NCBI GenBank assembly: GCA_013203085.1
Contig: JABMQX010000149.1
Location: 1 to 8,404 of the forward strand
Direction: 5' to 3'
Source: a bacterium
GTDB taxonomy: Bacteria > Auribacterota > JABMQX01
Length of the DNA stretch: 8,404 bases
Shown here: positions 5,589 through 8,404 of the stretch, piece by piece
Layout: every line of letters begins with the position of its first letter
How positions within the stretch are numbered: position 1 is the stretch's first letter
Notes under the pieces: generated by a model
Database searches by the model: none
Told to the model about the DNA's origin: nothing
What the model saw: only the letters and a program-made list of their open reading frames with translations
Program-made: the position numbers and the translations under genes

Positions 5589-6779
5589 TCATCGCCGCCG
5601 GCGAAGCGCCCGTTCCGCCTCGCGGCGAACGCCGCTATTGCTGTCCTCCGATAGCTGCGTGAACACGTCCCTCGCTTCCTCCCGCGCAAACCAGGACAGC
5701 GTCTGGATGGCCCGGCCTCTGGCTCGAGTATCACTGCTGGACAACGCGACCTCGGACAACCGCGCGACTTCCTGCTGAAACGGTTGCTCATCGCCCAGAG
5801 ACCGCAGCGCTGTCGCCAGCCGTATGGCGTTCCTGCCGGGATTTCTATCATACATATCCCTGAGGTAAGGGACGGACTCCACCGCCCCAATCTCACCCAG
5901 CGACGCAATCGCTTCCCCGCGAACCTCCTCGTTCGAATCTCCGAGGGCCTGCAGCAGCGCGGAGGCGCCGTCCTGGGATTTGAGCCGGCCCAGCACGTCC
6001 GCCGCTTGTTCACGAACCTGGGAGGAGGAATCGGACAACATCTGGGCGATTTGGCCGGCAGTCTCTCCGGCGCCGAGCGTCCCCAGCGCCACTACCGCCT
6101 CCCGACGAACGCCGGGATCAGGGTCACTCAACATGCCGGCAATGTTGGGCGCCGCCTCCTTATATCCCCAGTCGGCAAAGGAGTCTATCGCTTCCCAGCG
6201 TACCCTGGGGTCCGGGTCGCCCAGCATCTGCGCCATAAGAGGCGCCGCCTCCTTGTCTCCCAGGTCTCCCAGCGCATCCGTCGCTTCGCGACGAACCTGC
6301 TCGCTCGGGTCCTGCAGCAGGTTCCGGATCGCCTCCCGCGCGGTCGAGTCGTATGGCGCGAACCGTCTCAGAGAAGCCAGCCCCTCCAGCCGGAGCTGTG
6401 GACTCTCCGAATTCACGAAATTATACCCCCGGCTCACGGGGTCCTGTTCCAGCGACTGGATTCGATAAGAAAGCACGTTCATCTGCGACCAAAGCCGTCC
6501 GATCTCGCCGGACAAGTCTGCGCCCGTTTCTTCGACGTTCTCACGGTCATCCCCGTCATGGTACGAGACGGGCGGAGGCGAGAAGCCCTCGAGACGGGCC
6601 GACACTCCGGTCAGCCGTTTCTCCAATTGCTCGAGACGCTTCTCAAGTCTGATGACCTGTATCTTCGACTCCAGCGAGTCCTGACCGGCCGGACCCTCTG
6701 GCCGTTTGGGAAGGAACATCCCGATAGCGGCCAGCAACAGCGCCGCGGCTGCGACTCCAATCACAAAATTGCTCTTCAT
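5589..6779 (-). CDS. Membrane-anchored coiled-coil and HEAT-repeat protein
   Basis: This 396-residue protein begins with a single hydrophobic segment (about residues 5-24) after a short basic start, so it is probably anchored in the inner membrane or exported with an uncleaved anchor. Two heptad-like regions follow: residues 35-66, rich in LEKRLEQLEKRL, and about 88-112. From about residue 128 to the C-terminus it consists of HEAT/PBS-lyase-type repeats with a 31-residue period. Each repeat starts with a (M/L)L.DP.P.VR.EA motif: residues 154, 185, 216, 247 and 278, then two or three more divergent copies. Such alpha-solenoids bind other proteins; no catalytic motif is present. The period shows in the DNA as well: a 14-base identical block recurs exactly 93 bp apart (6148 and 6241). 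Upstream AAGGGGG, five bases from the ATG, supports the start. The partner and the process served are unknown, and no neighbour suggests one. Confidence 0.85.
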   Translation of the reverse strand: MKSNFVIGVAAAALLLAAIGMFLPKRPEGPAGQDSLESKIQVIRLEKRLEQLEKRLTGVSARLEGFSPPPVSYHDGDDRENVEETGADLSGEIGRLWSQMNVLSYRIQSLEQDPVSRGYNFVNSESPQLRLEGLASLRRFAPYDSTAREAIRNLLQDPSEQVRREATDALGDLGDKEAAPLMAQMLGDPDPRVRWEAIDSFADWGYKEAAPNIAGMLSDPDPGVRREAVVALGTLGAGETAGQIAQMLSDSSSQVREQAADVLGRLKSQDGASALLQALGDSNEEVRGEAIASLGEIGAVESVPYLRDMYDRNPGRNAIRLATALRSLGDEQPFQQEVARLSEVALSSSDTRARGRAIQTLSWFAREEARDVFTQLSEDSNSGVRREAERALRRRR

Positions 6780-7039
6780 AATCGCCCCCTTCTTAGTACA
6801 GGCTCTCCATCCATATCCTCTACACTAACCTACCAGCCTCAGCCTCCTTATCCGAACACAGGCACTCCCTCGCGGCGCCAAGCACCGCTGCCGTCTTTCG
6901 ATTCAAAAATGCCGGGGCCGCTGAAACGGCACGCCCCACCACGGCCTCACCCCGACATTTCCCTCCAAGAGTAACTAACGAGCCGCCGCCCGACAAGGTT
7001 TATCCTGCTTTCTCGACGAGATCACCCGTCCGACCACCA
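6780..7039. other. Intergenic stretch between the transposase relic and the HEAT-repeat gene
   Basis: About 260 bp with no credible reading frame and no clear promoter hexamer pair on the minus strand upstream of the HEAT gene. Translation of the plus strand here shows no recognisable extension of the transposase relic that starts near 7040, so the rest of that insertion sequence has been deleted or eroded beyond recognition. Confidence 0.4.
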
Positions 7040-7273
7040 GTGAAGGGCCAGTATGTAGGTGAAGATGTTCATGTGAATTCGCCGGACAGCTTCTGGAATA
7101 CTCTTAATCGCCGGATCATCGGCGCCTATCACAAGGGGAGCGTGGGATGCTTACCGCTCTGTCTGTGTGAATTCATTTGCCGATTCGCTCACATGAGGAA
7201 TGGACATGGGGTGGGATTGTGGGAAAGCACGCTGGGCAATGCCCTGAGAATGGGGCTCAAAGCGAAAAACTAA
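7040..7273 (+). pseudogene. Relic of an IS1595-family (ISXO2-like) transposase, C-terminal end only
   Basis: The plus-strand frame encodes about 77 residues that match the conserved end of ISXO2-like/IS1595 transposases: QYVGEDVHVN, then DSFW, then RIIGAYHKGSV, then CEFICRF. Intact members read close to EYVRGxVHVNxxESFWSLLKRGIxGTYHKVS followed by an EFxFRFNxR motif. Intact enzymes are about 300 residues, so three quarters, including the zinc ribbon and first catalytic acids, are missing. The acid expected in ESFW is Asp here, and the Lys/Arg expected seven residues later is Asn, so the copy is decayed as well as truncated. It overlaps the 3' end of the convergent retropepsin gene by 17 bp. 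I found no terminal inverted repeats or target duplication. The family call rests on motif recall, not a search. Confidence 0.75.
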
Positions 7274-7700
7274 TAGAGTTGGCGTGCCCCATATAGACAA
7301 AAACACTGTGTGCCAAGATGTCTCGTCCAATCAAACAGCCAACATTGGCTTGCCCGGCAAGGGGAGGGGCGGCCACAGGAAGTCGATCAATACTCAGGAA
7401 TTTGCCAGGCGAGATTTCTATGCTCAACTGCACGGTGTATACAGGAACATAGACGGGATGCCCCGCTGTCAACATCTTTACCGCCCCGTCAGGCTGCAAG
7501 TTGAGTTGTTGGCAAACATTCTGCGAAATGCACGTACCTGTGGCACCCGTATCAATCAACCCCAATACCTTAATTGGCGGAGGAACGGGTTCTTCGTTCC
7601 GCGTTAGCAATTCTCTGACATCCGAGGGCAACTCAATTCGAATAGGCAACAGTGGCCCGCCGGCTTGCATGTTCTGAATCTGTACAAAGATAGACGCCAT
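7257..7700 (-). CDS. Retropepsin-like aspartic protease (clan AA)
   Basis: This 147-residue protein carries the single aspartic-protease active-site motif of retropepsins: GLIDTGATGTCIS with catalytic D50-T51-G52-A53. A downstream hydrophobic strand-turn, CLIGRDIL (122-129), is typical of the family. One Asp per chain means it should work as a homodimer, as in retroviral proteases. There is no signal peptide, so it is probably cytoplasmic. Its ATG overlaps the TAA of the upstream DUF5678-like gene (TAATG), with AGGGG seven bases upstream, so the two are translationally coupled and probably work together. The C-terminus (VFVYMGHANSISFSL) looks native, which argues that the transposase relic overlapping the last bases did not truncate the gene. 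The substrate is unknown. Cellular retropepsin-like proteins of this size are common in bacteria but little studied. Confidence 0.88.
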   Translation of the reverse strand: MASIFVQIQNMQAGGPLLPIRIELPSDVRELLTRNEEPVPPPIKVLGLIDTGATGTCISQNVCQQLNLQPDGAVKMLTAGHPVYVPVYTVQLSIEISPGKFLSIDRLPVAAPPLAGQANVGCLIGRDILAHSVFVYMGHANSISFSL

Positions 7701-8005
7701 TACACCGCCCCTAACAGCGCCTGAGTGGTATAATTGATGGTATCCTCCGCCCCAATTTGCTGAATCAGGAATTTTGTGTTGCCAAATTTCTCTAACGCAT
7801 AAGCATAGGCATCGCCTCGACTCTCAAAGACCTTGTGAATCTCCCGATTCTTGATAACGGCGAACTTGCCCTGGAGATCTTTTTTCCAGCTCTCAGGCTG
7901 ACTCAAATAATACTCAAGCTCAGTTCTTATTTCGTCATCCAGAGAAGCAAATGGATCGGGTGTGTCCCCTTCCTGTGGCATCGCCTTGCTGTCCTTCGCT
8001 CCCAT
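7700..8005 (-). CDS. Small DUF5678-like protein, coupled to the retropepsin-like protease
   Basis: This 101-residue soluble protein has an acidic, probably disordered N-terminus (residues 1-20). A compact region at about 28-84 fits the DUF5678 pattern: a Trp/Leu-rich helix (YYLSQPESWKKDL), a GKFAVIKNREI beta hairpin, an Ala-rich helix (GDAYAYALEKFG) and a closing strand KFLIQQI. The DUF5678 assignment is from memory of the pattern. The start at 8003-8005 is supported by GGGAGG with nine bases of spacing. The gene overlaps the retropepsin start by one base. Small proteins of this kind are, as I recall, repeatedly found directly upstream of retropepsin-like genes in bacteria. It may be a substrate, inhibitor or adaptor of the protease; the sequence does not decide. 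Confidence 0.75.
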   Translation of the reverse strand: MGAKDSKAMPQEGDTPDPFASLDDEIRTELEYYLSQPESWKKDLQGKFAVIKNREIHKVFESRGDAYAYALEKFGNTKFLIQQIGAEDTINYTTQALLGAV

Positions 8006-8404
8006 TTTGTGCTACCTCCCTTTAGACACGGACCTGCAGATTTCGCCCTTGCCATCAAAGCATATCACGCACCAAGAAACTTCCGTCAAGATGTTTTTTA
8101 GGATGTCATCCAAGAGTCTCAACACTCAATCTCCTTTTTAGTTTCCCCCTGACTCAAAGGGATACTTCCGTAAGAATGCGGACGGTCCGATTCTCCTGTA
8201 TTCTCCAGTGTTCTCTCGACGGGGCGCAATACTGGAGGGGGGTGCGCGTTCAGCATCGCGATTGCCCTCCCTGTGCCAGAGCTTGCTCCAGCCTTCCAGC
8301 TCGCCAGGGCGCGCGCCAGCCTGCCAGAGGTTTTCCACTCTACCCTTTGTCTCGCCAAACCTGCCCGGACAGGGCCTGCCGGGCCAGCCTGCCCAGGGGC
8401 ATTG
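8006..8404. other. Upstream region without a convincing gene
   Basis: Two overlapping minus-strand frames stay open here (ending at 8119 and 8138) and reach the window edge. Neither has a recognisable domain, and the GC-rich, stop-poor composition explains both. The right end (8284-8404) is low in complexity, dominated by short CCTGCC/CCAGCC motifs; the 11-mer GCCAGCCTGCC occurs at 8315 and 8383. CTCCAGT at about 8203 and ACTGGAG at about 8231 form a weak inverted repeat without a T-run. The 3' end of a further minus-strand gene outside the window cannot be excluded. Confidence 0.35.
8059..8089 (-). promoter_or_regulatory. Weak promoter candidate for the DUF5678-retropepsin pair
   Basis: On the minus strand TTGACG (8084-8089, five of six) is followed, after a long 19-base spacer, by TATGCT (8059-8064, four of six). 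An A-rich tract lies just upstream (8092-8100), as in UP elements. The start codon is about 55 bases downstream. The spacer is not ideal, so confidence is low. Confidence 0.28.

Noticed and set aside
5315..5662. 115-residue plus-strand frame between the HEAT and GH172 genes
   Set aside because: It runs into the HEAT gene antisense, has no domain or ribosome binding site, and covers the GH172 promoter candidate on the opposite strand.
5784..6974. 396-residue plus-strand frame antisense to the HEAT gene
   Set aside because: It is a shadow of the repetitive, GC-rich HEAT coding sequence; the minus-strand translation has clear domains and this one has none.
8119..8404. Two overlapping minus-strand frames open to the window edge
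   Set aside because: Both lie in low-complexity GC-rich DNA, neither shows a domain, and the two cannot both be coding. A gene entering from outside remains possible but unsupported.
1..8404. CRISPR array, rRNA or integrase-bounded island
   Set aside because: No regularly spaced direct repeats, rRNA signatures or integrase gene were seen.

Overview
The window is 8.4 kb of bacterial DNA with moderately high GC. Every supported protein gene is on the minus strand; the only plus-strand coding trace is a transposase relic. Mixed content (a GH172-type secreted enzyme, a YugP-type membrane zinc peptidase, a membrane-anchored HEAT-repeat protein, a retropepsin-like protease with a DUF5678-like partner, receiver proteins) together with long gene-free stretches suggests a large-genome environmental bacterium, perhaps Planctomycetota or a candidate phylum such as Hydrogenedentota or Abyssubacteria. 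That placement is a guess from gene content; nothing in the window fixes the taxon.

Layout in minus-strand reading order (right to left). 8404-8006 has no convincing gene but has a weak promoter candidate. 8005-7257 is a tightly coupled pair: a small DUF5678-like protein whose stop overlaps the start of a retropepsin-like aspartic protease. 7040-7273 (plus strand) is the decayed C-terminal end of an IS1595/ISXO2-type transposase, converging on the protease. 6779-5589 encodes a membrane-anchored coiled-coil plus HEAT-repeat protein. 5261-3261 encodes a secreted GH172/DUF2961-type protein with a good upstream promoter candidate. 3047-2347 is a membrane zinc metallopeptidase split in two by a one-base frame change. 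2346-1089 is a 1.26 kb gene-free stretch with strong RNA secondary-structure potential, including a 16-bp hairpin followed by six U residues on the minus strand. 1088-459 encodes a response regulator with intact receiver chemistry and an unrecognised C-terminal region. 214 to the left edge is the start of a second receiver-like protein whose phospho-acceptor site is lost.

Functional links are limited. The DUF5678-like/retropepsin pair is almost certainly co-translated. The two peptidase pieces together make up one normal-length protein. The two receiver proteins may belong to one signalling locus. The GH172 and HEAT genes look like independent units. The points most worth a second look are the structured 3' region after the peptidase, the peptidase frame break, the pseudo-receiver beside a true receiver, the protease/DUF5678 module and the transposase relic.
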